From positions 196,203 to 260,202 of the forward strand of contig DCZO01000035.1 in assembly GCA_002331335.1 (NCBI GenBank): DNA of 64,000 nt, written 5' to 3'. The notes beneath the pieces were generated by a model. That model was not told the DNA's origin. It ran no database searches and saw only the letters and a list, made by a program, of their open reading frames with translations. The stretch comes from Nitrospira sp. UBA2082 (lineage in GTDB: Bacteria; Nitrospirota; Nitrospiria; Nitrospirales; Nitrospiraceae). Positions 42,615-50,965 of the stretch are shown in pieces; within the stretch, counting starts at the first letter, position 1; each line of letters begins with the position of its first letter. Made by a program: the position numbers and the translations under genes.

Positions 42615-43991
42615 TCAAAAGTTCCACTGCAACTGAGTCCGGACAATATCGCCTTCGCGGATGTTATAGGGCGCGGTCTGCGTATCAGTGCGCCTGCTCC
42701 TGGCATAGGCGATCGTGAATTCCAGGGCTTTGCCTAATTGCCACTCAGTCCCGATTTCCCATTCCCGGACCACGTTGAACGGTGTATTGGTCCGATGCTT
42801 TTTCCCACCGCTGTATTCTTGGTAGCGGACATAAGGGATCACGCTGGTCAACCACGGCTGATTCACATCCCATTTGTACATTCCTTGGACGTAGCCGCCC
42901 TGGATGTTTCCTTCCACAATGGCTGTCCGCGCCCCATTCAACTGAGGCCCATGGCCCCAATTCCATTCCGCCTGAAAACCGATAGGCTGAGGATAGAGCA
43001 CAAAATGCACACCGACTCGTTCGTCAAGGTAGTTCCCTTTATTTTCCACCGAGGGAATTTGATTTCCCGAGAGTTTGGGGTTAGTGTCACCAAGTGAATT
43101 GACACTAGACAAAGCTGAACCGACATTGAACGACCCGCGGTAGGCATCGACACCGAACTGGATAATCTGTCCATAGGGCAATTCCATGGGATAGGTGGCA
43201 TGCAACACGACATGTTTATTGTCATTGCGCTCGTTCACGTTGAGGGTTTGGCCGTTATAGACCCCGATGCCGAGGACGCCATAGTCTCCAGACCCCTTAA
43301 GCCCCGAGTCGACCAGTTTTCTGAATAATTTTCTGGTCTCGGCCGGCGTGTAATAAATGAAGAGTCCAAGATCGCGCTCGCCATTCACCGCACTATTGAG
43401 CCCATCGCTTCGGTCAAAGGCCAGCCGTTGTTGACTGGACTGCAGAGTTTCAAACCCGAACGGGACCTTTGATAGACCTCCTCGAACACGCAGCTCCTTT
43501 TCCCCAAAGAACAGGAAGGGAACGGGCAGGAAGATATCGGCATAGGCATCTCGAAGCTGGACAAAATGACCACTCTGATCTCCCGTCGTACCGGGAACCG
43601 TCCCCGCAAATTCCGGCTGAATGTAAAAGGACAGCCAATCAGTGATATCGCCTGAAAAGATGAGGCGGGCGCGGCGGAAGGCAAAGCCTGTATTATCCCG
43701 AATGGTGTTATCGTACTCGCTCCGTATCGATTTATCTCCGGGGAGATAAGTATAGCGAGCTTGGACATAGCCTCGTATGCTGATCTTGTCGAACCATTTC
43801 TTGATCGTCGCCCGATCTTGAATGATCGCTTCCTTTTTTTCCTCGTCGGCTTTCAGCTTGACCCATTCTTCTTTCGTAATCTGCCCCTTTTCATAGAGGA
43901 GGTCCTCCACGCTCGCTTGCGCCACATTGGTAGTGAAACTTAGGCCAAGACCGATCACACATACTCTTATCGCAAACCACCATCCCTTCAT
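42615..43991 (-). CDS. Phosphate/polyphosphate-selective porin (OprO/OprP family)
   Basis: Outer-membrane channel for phosphate. Of 458 residues the first 26 are a signal peptide (VCVIGLGLSFTTNVAQA); then a short helical segment (LLYEKGQITKEEWVKLKADEE) typical of this family, followed by a beta-barrel starting ISIRGYVQARYTYL and RRARLIFSGDITDWLSFYIQPEF. It ends VRTQLQWNF with the C-terminal Phe needed for outer-membrane assembly. A second PHO box upstream (44051-44088) puts it in the same regulon as pstS. Confidence 0.9.
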   Translation of the reverse strand: MKGWWFAIRVCVIGLGLSFTTNVAQASVEDLLYEKGQITKEEWVKLKADEEKKEAIIQDRATIKKWFDKISIRGYVQARYTYLPGDKSIRSEYDNTIRDNTGFAFRRARLIFSGDITDWLSFYIQPEFAGTVPGTTGDQSGHFVQLRDAYADIFLPVPFLFFGEKELRVRGGLSKVPFGFETLQSSQQRLAFDRSDGLNSAVNGERDLGLFIYYTPAETRKLFRKLVDSGLKGSGDYGVLGIGVYNGQTLNVNERNDNKHVVLHATYPMELPYGQIIQFGVDAYRGSFNVGSALSSVNSLGDTNPKLSGNQIPSVENKGNYLDERVGVHFVLYPQPIGFQAEWNWGHGPQLNGARTAIVEGNIQGGYVQGMYKWDVNQPWLTSVIPYVRYQEYSGGKKHRTNTPFNVVREWEIGTEWQLGKALEFTIAYARSRRTDTQTAPYNIREGDIVRTQLQWNF

Positions 43992-44050
43992 TCGATACCT
44001 CCCTCCAGTTGGTTATCTCTCATACCCGAGACACAATATAGAGAGGCAGA

Positions 44051-44088
44051 ATTAAGATGGTGCTACGGAGTTGTTACAGATTCGTTAA
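44051..44088 (-). promoter_or_regulatory. PHO box (four 11-bp direct repeats) upstream of the porin
   Basis: GTTA, GTTA, GCTA and ATTA (minus strand TAAC, TAAC, TAGC, TAAT) occur at 44084, 44073, 44062 and 44051, exactly 11 bp apart. The array ends 60 bp before the porin start, as with pstS. Weaker than the pstS site in its two downstream repeats. Confidence 0.7.
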
Positions 44089-44276
44089 ATACGCTAGGAT
44101 TCGTGGACCAATAGAGAAGCGGGACTGTTCTTCACCGAAAAGAAGGACCGTGGCCGCTACCGGCATGAGCTGACGGCAATGAGAGACCTGTAATCTTTCA
44201 AGGCGCCAACAATGAGATTTTACTCGTGTAGTTTGGGGAAAGCAGGGGAGTGGCCCCCGGCCTGAAGGAGGGCAAC

Positions 44277-44984
44277 ATGAGAAACTCTGGTGTGGCTCTT
44301 CTCTTTGGCATCGCGCTGTTACTCACTTTTGCTGCCTGCCAGAATCGGCCCTTTCAAACCGTAGCCATCTACGACGATCCATCACGTTTTGTCCGACTTG
44401 AAGTAGATCCCGTAATAGGCGGAAGCTATTCTCACCCCATCGACATCACGACGGATGACATGACTGCCGTCCTGGCTGGCGTGATGATTGAAGAGCCGCC
44501 AGGCATCATGGCACCCACATCCCTTTTAGCCAAAGACAAAGAACCGCGACAGCATCCGGCGTTTAGCGAAACCGAAATCCGTCTTTTTGCTCCCCAATTA
44601 ACACATGGGTTGCAACGGGCAAAACCTGAAGAGATTGTCACTTTTGGTCAAACCAATCAGATCACCGCAATCACTAGCCAAATAACCTCTGGAGGGGTAT
44701 TCGTTGACGGCGACGAGCTCCACCTCCTACTCAGCAACTATCGTTCGGAAACAAACTATATGCCGGACCCTGGGATCAGCGGTACCACACTCGATGCTCG
44801 TTCTTCTCCGCTACGATCCATCGCACCACAGCAATCGAGACTTTATTTCGAACCTAGTAGCGCAGTAGCGGCATCAAATGAAGGCATTTTGAGCAGTCTG
44901 CTCCGGCCGAATCGGCGAGAGATCGTCATCCTGTTCAAGAAGCTGCCAAGCCGGACTTCGGATATGGGCCACAAGCCAGATTGA
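44277..44984 (+). CDS. Lipoprotein of unknown function
   Basis: A 235-residue protein with a lipoprotein signal peptide: MRNSGVALLFGIALLLTFAAC, with the lipobox Cys at residue 21. Starts at the ATG after GAAGGAGGGC. The mature part has mixed helix and strand, includes EEIVTFGQTNQITAITSQIT and SGGVFVDGDELHLLLSNYR, and ends in a Lys/Arg-rich stretch EIVILFKKLPSR. No catalytic motif. Probably anchored to the outer membrane. Single gene, divergent from the porin and possibly sharing the intergenic control region. Confidence 0.7.
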   Translation: MRNSGVALLFGIALLLTFAACQNRPFQTVAIYDDPSRFVRLEVDPVIGGSYSHPIDITTDDMTAVLAGVMIEEPPGIMAPTSLLAKDKEPRQHPAFSETEIRLFAPQLTHGLQRAKPEEIVTFGQTNQITAITSQITSGGVFVDGDELHLLLSNYRSETNYMPDPGISGTTLDARSSPLRSIAPQQSRLYFEPSSAVAASNEGILSSLLRPNRREIVILFKKLPSRTSDMGHKPD

Positions 44985-45057
44985 GGGGCTTTTGAACTGA
45001 CGGCTGTGTTTGCTCCCTCTCCTGCTCAACCATCTTCCTGATGAGAAGTTCTAGCTG

Positions 45058-45088
45058 ATGGCGACTTTTCCGCACGAGAAGTCGCCAT
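45058..45088. terminator. Hairpin between the lipoprotein and membrane-protein genes
   Basis: ATGGCGACTT and AAGTCGCCAT, perfect 10-bp arms around 11 nt. It lies 73 bp past the lipoprotein stop. No clear T-run follows, so a terminator role is probable but not certain. Confidence 0.5.
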
Positions 45089-45106
45089 ATGCGTTAAGAT
45101 ACCCGC

Positions 45107-45538
45107 GTGTCATCCAGTTCAGATCCTGCCCATAGTTCCGAACCTCCGCTTTGGTCGATTGGCATTGCCATGGTTATCATCCTCCTTGCCCCTCTCGTGT
45201 TGTACTCGCTTGCCCCAACCGGTCCTATTCGCGAAGGCGATACGGTATTCTCCGAGGGAGAACAGCGTGTGCGGCTCAGCACATCCGTCACCGGCACTCC
45301 GCTAGAACCGAATGACACCTGCCTGCTCGATCCGAACAGTCCCATGATCGTCACCCATGTCCCCTCCAACCAGTCAGACGAGACGATACGGGCTCAGGTG
45401 CAAGGCAATCCGTCCAGCGAATGGCCCTTCTGCCCTCTACACGCAGAAGTGCAGTTCAAGGGCCATCAGGTGTTTCAAAAGCCCGCAATGCTCAGTGCCG
45501 TGCGGGCGATGCTGGTGAGATGGTTTGGACGCGAATGA
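45107..45538 (+). CDS. Membrane-anchored hypothetical protein
   Basis: A 143-residue frame from a GTG, with one N-terminal membrane helix (LWSIGIAMVIILLAPLVLYS) and a periplasmic part containing CLLDPNSPMIVTH and WPFCPLHAEVQF with two Cys that might pair. No clear ribosome site before the GTG. Not recognised. Its stop is 30 bp from the msrA stop on the other strand, with no terminator visible between them. Confidence 0.5.
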   Translation: MSSSSDPAHSSEPPLWSIGIAMVIILLAPLVLYSLAPTGPIREGDTVFSEGEQRVRLSTSVTGTPLEPNDTCLLDPNSPMIVTHVPSNQSDETIRAQVQGNPSSEWPFCPLHAEVQFKGHQVFQKPAMLSAVRAMLVRWFGRE

Positions 45539-45568
45539 CTCGTGCGCAGACGGAACAACTGGCGGAAA

Positions 45569-46132
45569 TTAGCTTCTCAGTCGAGACGCGAACTGCTTCC
45601 GGAACTTTGCGACCTTCGGCCCCACCACGAATTGGCAGTAGCCCTGGAACGGATTTCGCGCGAAATACTCTTGATGGTAGGCTTCTGCCTCATACCAAAC
45701 CGCAGCCGGCACCACCTCGGTTACAATCGGCCTATCATGCAACTGTTGCTCGGTGATACTGGCGATGACGGCTTCTGCGGTTTGCCGTTGCTCAAGACTG
45801 TGATAAAAAATCGCCGACCGATACTGCGTGCCGACATCGTTGCCCTGCCGGTTCAGCGTCGTGGGATCGTGAATGACAAAAAAGATCTCGAGCAGTTCCT
45901 GATAGGAAATGGCCTTGGGGTCGAAGGTGATACGCACCGCCTCCGCATGGCCGGTCTGCCCGCTGCATACGGCCTCGTAGGTCGGATGTTCGACGGTTCC
46001 CCCCATATAGCCTGATTCAACAGACTCGACCCCTTGCACCTGGTCATACACTGCCTCCAAACACCAGAAGCAACCGCCCGCGAGAGTCGCAACCTCATAC
46101 CCGGATCGAATTGGTTGAGTGTGGGCTTCCAT
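45569..46132 (-). CDS. msrA: Peptide methionine sulfoxide reductase A
   Basis: Repairs oxidised methionine (S form) in proteins. The 187-residue protein has the catalytic GGCFWCLEAVYDQVQGVESV motif (about residues 18-23), GYMGGTVEHPTYEAVCSGQTGHAEAV and the YYHSLEQRQ-type helix (FYHSLEQRQTAEAV). Single-domain form without MsrB. Gene ends close to the opposite-strand membrane-protein gene. Confidence 0.93.
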   Translation of the reverse strand: MEAHTQPIRSGYEVATLAGGCFWCLEAVYDQVQGVESVESGYMGGTVEHPTYEAVCSGQTGHAEAVRITFDPKAISYQELLEIFFVIHDPTTLNRQGNDVGTQYRSAIFYHSLEQRQTAEAVIASITEQQLHDRPIVTEVVPAAVWYEAEAYHQEYFARNPFQGYCQFVVGPKVAKFRKQFASRLRS

Positions 46133-46149
46133 ATCGCGCGATCAGCCGG

Positions 46150-46311
46150 CTACTCCTCTTCTTCCTCTTCAATATCTTCAATGCCTTCATAACTCATTTC
46201 AGGAAATCCTGCCGCTGCCTTCTCACAGGCCGTTTCGACCATTTCTTCGGCGTCTTCCGCCGAATCCGCATCCACCAAAAATTTCACCGTGATCGCATAC
46301 CGTTGTTCCAC
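46150..46311 (-). CDS. Small acidic protein, unknown
   Basis: A 53-residue protein starting at GTG 46311, 6 nt after AAAGGAG. It reads VEQRYAITVKFLVDADSAED, continues as a helix with EEMVETACEKAAAGF and ends with a run of eight acidic residues EDIEEEEEE. No TM segment. It lies just upstream of msrA (17 bp) and could be in the same mRNA. A longer frame to 46431 exists but has no ribosome site and an unlike composition. Role unknown. Confidence 0.6.
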   Translation of the reverse strand: MEQRYAITVKFLVDADSAEDAEEMVETACEKAAAGFPEMSYEGIEDIEEEEEE

Positions 46312-46539
46312 TCCCAACTCCTTTCTGTCTCTCGCCGGACTACGATGGCATCGTCTAACACTGACCTGCACTCCTGTGGTTCTACCAAGTGCGTCGTACT
46401 TTGTGATAGATGCCGTCGTCGTGTCAACCACGCGCCTGAGGAAGCCGAAAAGGAAAGAGTGGCTGCAGGAAGAGTTCCGCTACGGGAGTGTCAGCACGAG
46501 AGAGTATGAGGCAGGCTATTCGAGGGAGAGAACGGATGA

Positions 46540-46941
46540 TCAGCCCTCGTCTTCAAGCTTCTTGAGCACGGCTTGGAGTTTGTGTAACTCCTCAGGGGAA
46601 ATTCGTGTGAAGCCGATTCCAAATGTATTGCCTCCAACCCAGCGAACCGTCGCTTCGTCGATCCGCAACGGCCAATCCAGACCGGGCACATGGAGCCGGC
46701 ATTCAAATTTCCCCCCTAGCTCGACCTTCAGCTCGCTTTCAATCTTGCACCCACCTGCGGAAATATCCAGCGTCCTCCCTTGCCCCTCTTGGCGTTGCCC
46801 GGAAAAGGTGCTGCGGAATTGGGTGGTGAAACGAGGCTGAACACGACGCTCCTGCTCCCGAAGCTCACTCGGAGCCTTATCGGGTACAGCCTCGGATCTG
46901 CCAAAGAAGGCGCCGAGTTTTTTCAAAGCTTGGGGTGCCAT
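46540..46941 (-). CDS. PilZ-domain protein (c-di-GMP receptor)
   Basis: A 133-residue soluble protein. The c-di-GMP-binding signature is present: RRVQPRFTTQFRSTF (RxxxR-type) and DISAGGCKIES (D/NxSxxG), about residues 32-70; then the VRWVGGNTFGIGFTRIS strand typical of the PilZ barrel, and a C-terminal helix (EELHKLQAVLKKLEDEG). It probably adjusts surface attachment or motility in response to c-di-GMP. Separate from neighbours; 31 bp downstream of pal on the same strand. Confidence 0.87.
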   Translation of the reverse strand: MAPQALKKLGAFFGRSEAVPDKAPSELREQERRVQPRFTTQFRSTFSGQRQEGQGRTLDISAGGCKIESELKVELGGKFECRLHVPGLDWPLRIDEATVRWVGGNTFGIGFTRISPEELHKLQAVLKKLEDEG

Positions 46942-46972
46942 GGTGGTCGACCCGAGACTTCGATTCCAGCAC

Positions 46973-47605
46973 TCATTTCTTCGTCGTCAGCAACATGTGT
47001 CCCCGACGATTCTGTTGATAGCATGCTTCATCGTGATCGGAACAGAACGGCCGTTCCTTCCCATAAGAGACGACCGAGACCTGCTTAGGTTTTACGCCAG
47101 ATTCCACGAGATAGGACAGTGCCGCCTTTGCCCGCTTGTCCCCCAACACCAAGTTGTAGTCACTGGTCCCACGTTCATCGCAATGGCCCCCGATTCTCAA
47201 GACGGCACGCGGATGCTCCTTAAGGTACATAACATCTTGATTAAGCGCCTCCATCCCGGCGTCGGAGAGGCTCCATTGATCGTACCCGAAAAACACATCT
47301 TGCAGACCCGCCTCAATCGCCGCCTTTTCTGCGGCCCTTTCCTCTCTCGTGATTTCAGCGAATCGCCGGGCGCTCTTGTCCGGGGAATTCATCATGGTTG
47401 AGAACGCGCTTTTGGGTTGGGTGAGTCGTTCTTCCGAGGGATTATTGGAAAAGCCGCTCAACTCTCCGCTCGACCCCCCACGCGAGATCTTGGGGATTTC
47501 CGCTTCTCCATCGGCTTGAAGCCACTTCATTCCGCAACCTTGAGTGGTCAGAAGAATCACTCCCATGACAACGAGGGCTCCGGCTTGTGTCACCGTTCTG
47601 TTCAT
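46973..47605 (-). CDS. pal: Peptidoglycan-associated lipoprotein (OmpA-like)
   Basis: Outer-membrane lipoprotein of the Tol-Pal system. The 210-residue protein has a signal with lipobox LLTTQGC (Cys about residue 24), a linker of 70 residues, and the OmpA_C domain: DVFFGYDQWSLSDAGMEAL, IGGHCDERGTSDYNLVLGDKRA and VSYGKERPFCSDHDEACYQQNRR. The GHxDxRG motif shown as GHCDERG is exact for Pal. Ends KK before the stop. No tol genes lie beside it. Confidence 0.9.
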   Translation of the reverse strand: MNRTVTQAGALVVMGVILLTTQGCGMKWLQADGEAEIPKISRGGSSGELSGFSNNPSEERLTQPKSAFSTMMNSPDKSARRFAEITREERAAEKAAIEAGLQDVFFGYDQWSLSDAGMEALNQDVMYLKEHPRAVLRIGGHCDERGTSDYNLVLGDKRAKAALSYLVESGVKPKQVSVVSYGKERPFCSDHDEACYQQNRRGHMLLTTKK

Positions 47606-48058
47606 GACTTCTCTCCTCTGAATGATAAAGGTATGAACCAGTTCTTCGACTCGACCATTCCGTTCATCAGCGTTCCGTGCATGAGAGGCCCACGTTCTGC
47701 CACCTTCTCAAAAGACAGAACAAATATAGCACCGATACTGAAAATGGCATGGCCTACCAATTCCCTTCGCTTGGATTACAGACAGACACGATATTTCAAT
47801 GACTTACGGCTACCTGGTGAGAGGGGACAATCAGTGGCACAACACCATGTGCTCTACTCCCAAACCTCAAATTCAAGGATATATGAGGGAGCCAGCCTCA
47901 GAGGAAACGAGGTCGAGCAAGGCGGCAAAACTCTGTCACTGAAGGAGGGAAACACCAGCTGACGGGAGACGGAAAACAACAACCCTGACGGGTACGTAAC
48001 TCAAGACACCCATGAAACGCAGCATGGCCCACACTGCCCCATTGAAGGTCGCAGAGAA
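47606..48058. other. Gene-poor region upstream of pal
   Basis: About 450 bp on which I see no defended gene. A plus-strand frame (47417-47962) overlaps pal in antisense, has no ribosome site and unlike codon use, so I rejected it. The pal promoter must lie near 47620-47720. Confidence 0.5.
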
Positions 48059-48199
48059 CTAACGACTCGCCTTCCGATCAGACCAGCGGGCCGGCCGCAG
48101 CACAGCTCCCAATCCGGCAATCGCACAGATGAACACGAGCATGGCCAAAACCACCACTAGGAAGAACCCGGCTTTGACATCGTGCAGCATAGGGATCAT
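48059..48199 (-). CDS. Small single-pass membrane protein (46 aa)
   Basis: Found by reading the minus strand; it is below usual size limits. The ATG at 48199 follows GAGGAGGGG at a good distance. The protein starts MIPMLHDVKAGFFLVVVLAM and continues LVFICAIAGLGAVL as one membrane helix, then a basic tail RPARWSDRKASR that should stay in the cytoplasm. It lies 27 bp downstream of the zinc-ribbon gene on the same strand, so a two-gene operon is likely. Function unknown. Confidence 0.7.
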   Translation of the reverse strand: MIPMLHDVKAGFFLVVVLAMLVFICAIAGLGAVLRPARWSDRKASR

Positions 48200-48226
48200 T
48201 GTTGTCCCCTCCTCGTGTTGACTGAG

Positions 48227-48370
48227 TTACTCGCTCCGCCACCCACATTCACACACCCACGGACTCATCGGATCCATTTTTTGAAGAACTCGCCCACAGG
48301 CAGGACACTGGCGAGTCCATGCGTACCGGTCGTTTTGACCACCCCGACAACCGTTTGAGACGGTCTGCAT
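48227..48370 (-). CDS. Small zinc-ribbon protein (47 aa)
   Basis: A frame below usual size limits. It reads MQTVSNGCRGGQNDRYAWTR, then QCPACGRVLQKMDPMSPWVC and ECGWRSE. The four cysteines of CPAC and CEC (with the early Cys at 8) suit a zinc ribbon (CxxC about residues 22-25, CxC about 40-42). The ribosome site is weak (GAAGAAG). Its codon use is normal and it forms a probable operon with the following membrane protein. Could be a transcription or translation accessory factor; no family assigned. Confidence 0.6.
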   Translation of the reverse strand: MQTVSNGCRGGQNDRYAWTRQCPACGRVLQKMDPMSPWVCECGWRSE

Positions 48371-48645
48371 GCTTCTTCGGCAGATTGCGCTCATTCGATA
48401 ACCCCTCTTACATTCTACAATATCAAGTCTAGATCATGATGGGACAGAGATCTATGCAGCTTTGGTGGGGGGGGGTCTGTGAACAGCAAGAGGGCTCCTG
48501 GCAAGAAGGCTCCATGCGCAACCTATTGACTGCGCTATGTTTTTGTGGACGGCCGAGGATAAGAGCTTACGCCTGGTGAGGCAGGAGTACGCACAAACAA
48601 GAAATGAAGAACACTCAAGGTACGTATCCGGAAACGCAAAGAAGA

Positions 48646-48667
48646 GCGGCTTTGCCGGGTGAGCCGC
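48646..48667 (-). terminator. Terminator after the tRNA-Arg gene
   Basis: GCGGCT and AGCCGC with 10 nt between, followed on the minus strand by a T-rich tail TCTTCTTTGCGTTTC. It lies 21 bp past the tRNA 3' end. Between it and the zinc-ribbon gene (48371-48645) I see no gene; the stretch includes a G9 run at about 48467-48475. Confidence 0.7.
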
Positions 48668-48687
48668 CGGCACGAGCAAGCTTGGTT

Positions 48688-48764
<77 letters not shown>

Positions 48765-48818
48765 ACATGGGCTACATGAATCATGTAGCGTGAAGGCTTG
48801 TCAAGGATAGCGAGACCG

Positions 48819-49319
48819 CTAGAGTCGTGCAAGGATCTCGTCTGCAATTTGCCCGACCGATCGCCCATCGGTCGTGATGACATGATCCGCCGCGGCCTTA
48901 TATTTCGGCATCCGTTCGCGTAAGACGTCTTGTACTTCCTCGATAAACGACTTGGTGCCCGTGAGTGAAGGACGTTGGGTGTCTCGGCCGATGCGTTTCG
49001 TAATCGTTTCAACCGATGCAGTCAGCCAAAATACCTTGCCATGGTGCTTCAACCGCTCGACGTTTTCCGAGCGGAGAATCACCCCGCCGCCAGTGTCGAT
49101 AACCAACCCTTCTCCCTCTGCCTGATCGCGACATACCTGAGACTCGAGATCGCGAAAGTAGTCCCACCCATGCTGCGCAACGATTTCCGGGATACTTTGT
49201 CCAGCCCGTTTCACAATTTCCGCGTCAGTCGAGACCATGGTCCGGCCGAGGCGCGCGGCCACAACTTTTCCTACCGTGCTCTTCCCCGTTCCGCGATACC
49301 CGATGAGCACAACATTCAT
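48819..49319 (-). CDS. aroK: Shikimate kinase
   Basis: Phosphorylates shikimate in the pathway to aromatic amino acids. The ATG at 49319 (MNVVLIGYRGTGKSTVGK) is chosen because it overlaps the aroE stop as ATGA and gives the canonical start; a longer frame upstream runs into aroE. Walker A GYRGTGKST, the substrate-binding STDAEIVKRAGQSIPEIV and the lid/Arg region (IDTGGGVILRSEN, DTQRPSL) are all present. 166 residues, as usual. Confidence 0.94.
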   Translation of the reverse strand: MNVVLIGYRGTGKSTVGKVVAARLGRTMVSTDAEIVKRAGQSIPEIVAQHGWDYFRDLESQVCRDQAEGEGLVIDTGGGVILRSENVERLKHHGKVFWLTASVETITKRIGRDTQRPSLTGTKSFIEEVQDVLRERMPKYKAAADHVITTDGRSVGQIADEILARL

Positions 49320-50170
49320 TGGAATCGGGACTCCAGCACCGCACGCATCACATCGACCGGAGCGGGTCGGTCGGTCCAAAGCTCGAACTGCGCGACCGCC
49401 TGATTGAGAAACATCTCGAGGCCTGGAATCGTCCGGCACCCGGCACACCGGGCATCCGCAAGCAGCTTCGTCTCCCGCGGCGTATAGACAATATCCATTA
49501 CGGCAAGTCCCCGGTGCAGGAGCGAAGCCGGCACACAGGTGGCATCGGTCTTGGGCGACATGCCGATAGGAGTGCAGTGAATCAGGACCTGCGCTTCAGG
49601 TACTGCCCGGCCAAGGGTGCGGTCGTCGAGAAACGCATCTTCAATGGCCACATTGGTCTTGGATCGGAGATCGCTTGCTAACGTACTGCGTTCCTTGTCG
49701 TCGACTCCGAGCACAGTCAGCTTGTCTGCTCCCGACTCCGCCGCCAGAGCGAAGGCGATAGCCCGCGCGGCACCGCCTGACCCCAGTATGACTATGCGCC
49801 GTCCTTCGAGAGTGACCCCCCCCTCTTTTAACGCGCGCACGGAGCCGGTCGCATCTGTATTGTAGCCGATCAGCCGCCCTCGCACCGCCACGATGGTATT
49901 GATCGCGCCGATGTGCCGCGCCGTTGGTTCCAGATCGTCCAGGAACGGTACGGCCGATACCTTGTGCGGAATAGTCACACTGGCACCGCGAAAGTTCCCG
50001 AGTGCGCGGAGTCCCTTGATCGCATCGCCGATCGCGTCAACTTTCCACGCGAGATACACAAAGTTAAGACTGAGTTTCCGGAAGGCGGCGTTATGGATCG
50101 CCGGAGACAACGAATGTTCCACGGGATTACCGATGACGCCGCAAAACTGAGTCTGAACGTTGATTTCCAT
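49316..50170 (-). CDS. aroE: Shikimate dehydrogenase
   Basis: Reduces 3-dehydroshikimate with NADPH. The 284-residue protein shows CGVIGNPVEHSLSPAIHNAAF with the Ser pair that holds shikimate, VTIPHKVSAVPFLDD with the catalytic Lys (about K71), GYNTDATGSVRAL and the Rossmann loop ILGSGGAARAIAF. Coupled to aroK by ATGA overlap. I use ATG 50170; an in-frame TTG at 50182 is also open. Confidence 0.95.
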   Translation of the reverse strand: MEINVQTQFCGVIGNPVEHSLSPAIHNAAFRKLSLNFVYLAWKVDAIGDAIKGLRALGNFRGASVTIPHKVSAVPFLDDLEPTARHIGAINTIVAVRGRLIGYNTDATGSVRALKEGGVTLEGRRIVILGSGGAARAIAFALAAESGADKLTVLGVDDKERSTLASDLRSKTNVAIEDAFLDDRTLGRAVPEAQVLIHCTPIGMSPKTDATCVPASLLHRGLAVMDIVYTPRETKLLADARCAGCRTIPGLEMFLNQAVAQFELWTDRPAPVDVMRAVLESRFQ

Positions 50171-50209
50171 GATAACGAACAAATCCGCCTGACTTAGCTC
50201 CCGGCAGCC

Positions 50210-50965
50210 TCACCACACCGTCATGCCCCCATCAATGGTGAACGTGCCCCCGGTCACCCAAGCGGCCTCATCGGAGGCAAGGTACAGCACCATGGCAGCC
50301 ACTTCCTCCGGCTTACCCGGCCGACGAATCGGATAGTGGGCGAGAATCGGATCGAGCCGTTCAGGATTGGCCATCAGCGGGGCCGCCATCGGTGTGGCGA
50401 TCAGCCCGGGATTGACCACATTGCACCGGATACCGTCGTTCGCGTAATCGATGGCGATGGCGCGAGTGAGCGCGTCCAGCGCGCCTTTCGAGGCAGCGTA
50501 CACCGGCAGATAGGGAATCCCGACCAGACTCGCGATCGAAGAAATATTAATGATCGCGCCACGCCCCTGCTTCAGCATTTCCGGTATCGCCGCACGGGTC
50601 ATTCGAAATACACCGGTCAGGTTGACATCCAACACGCGGGCCCAGGTTTCATCATCCAGCTCATGGAGCCGGCGGCCGAACTCGCCGACCCCCGCATTGT
50701 TGATCAGGATGTCCACCGCACCGAAGCGCTGAACCACTTCGGCCACTGCCGACCGTGCATGGCCGTCGTCCGTCACAGAACCGGCACATGCAATGACCCG
50801 ACCGTTGTGCGGCCCAATCTCACGCACGACGCGGTCCAGCTCCTCTTGGCGCCGGCCGGTAATCGCGACTGCCGCCCCTTCCCGAACGAAGGACTTGGCA
50901 ATCGCCTCGCCGATCCCCGCGTTGCCGCCCGTCACCAGAGCGACTTTCCCCGCCAACCGGTTCAT
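50210..50965 (-). CDS. Short-chain dehydrogenase/reductase (FabG-like)
   Basis: A 251-residue NAD(P)-dependent oxidoreductase. TGGNAGIGEAIAKSF is the cofactor loop, NNAGVGEFG the central motif, and the catalytic Ser-Tyr-Lys set is in INISSIASLVGIPYLPVYAASKGAL. The C terminus (YLASDEAAWVTGGTFTIDGGMTVW) is typical of FabG-like SDRs. The 4-bp overlap with trmI upstream (ATGA) makes an operon. The substrate cannot be told from sequence. Confidence 0.9.
   Translation of the reverse strand: MNRLAGKVALVTGGNAGIGEAIAKSFVREGAAVAITGRRQEELDRVVREIGPHNGRVIACAGSVTDDGHARSAVAEVVQRFGAVDILINNAGVGEFGRRLHELDDETWARVLDVNLTGVFRMTRAAIPEMLKQGRGAIINISSIASLVGIPYLPVYAASKGALDALTRAIAIDYANDGIRCNVVNPGLIATPMAAPLMANPERLDPILAHYPIRRPGKPEEVAAMVLYLASDEAAWVTGGTFTIDGGMTVW

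Noticed and set aside
47417..47962. 181-codon plus-strand frame overlapping pal
   Set aside because: Starts within pal in antisense, lacks a ribosome site and any domain.
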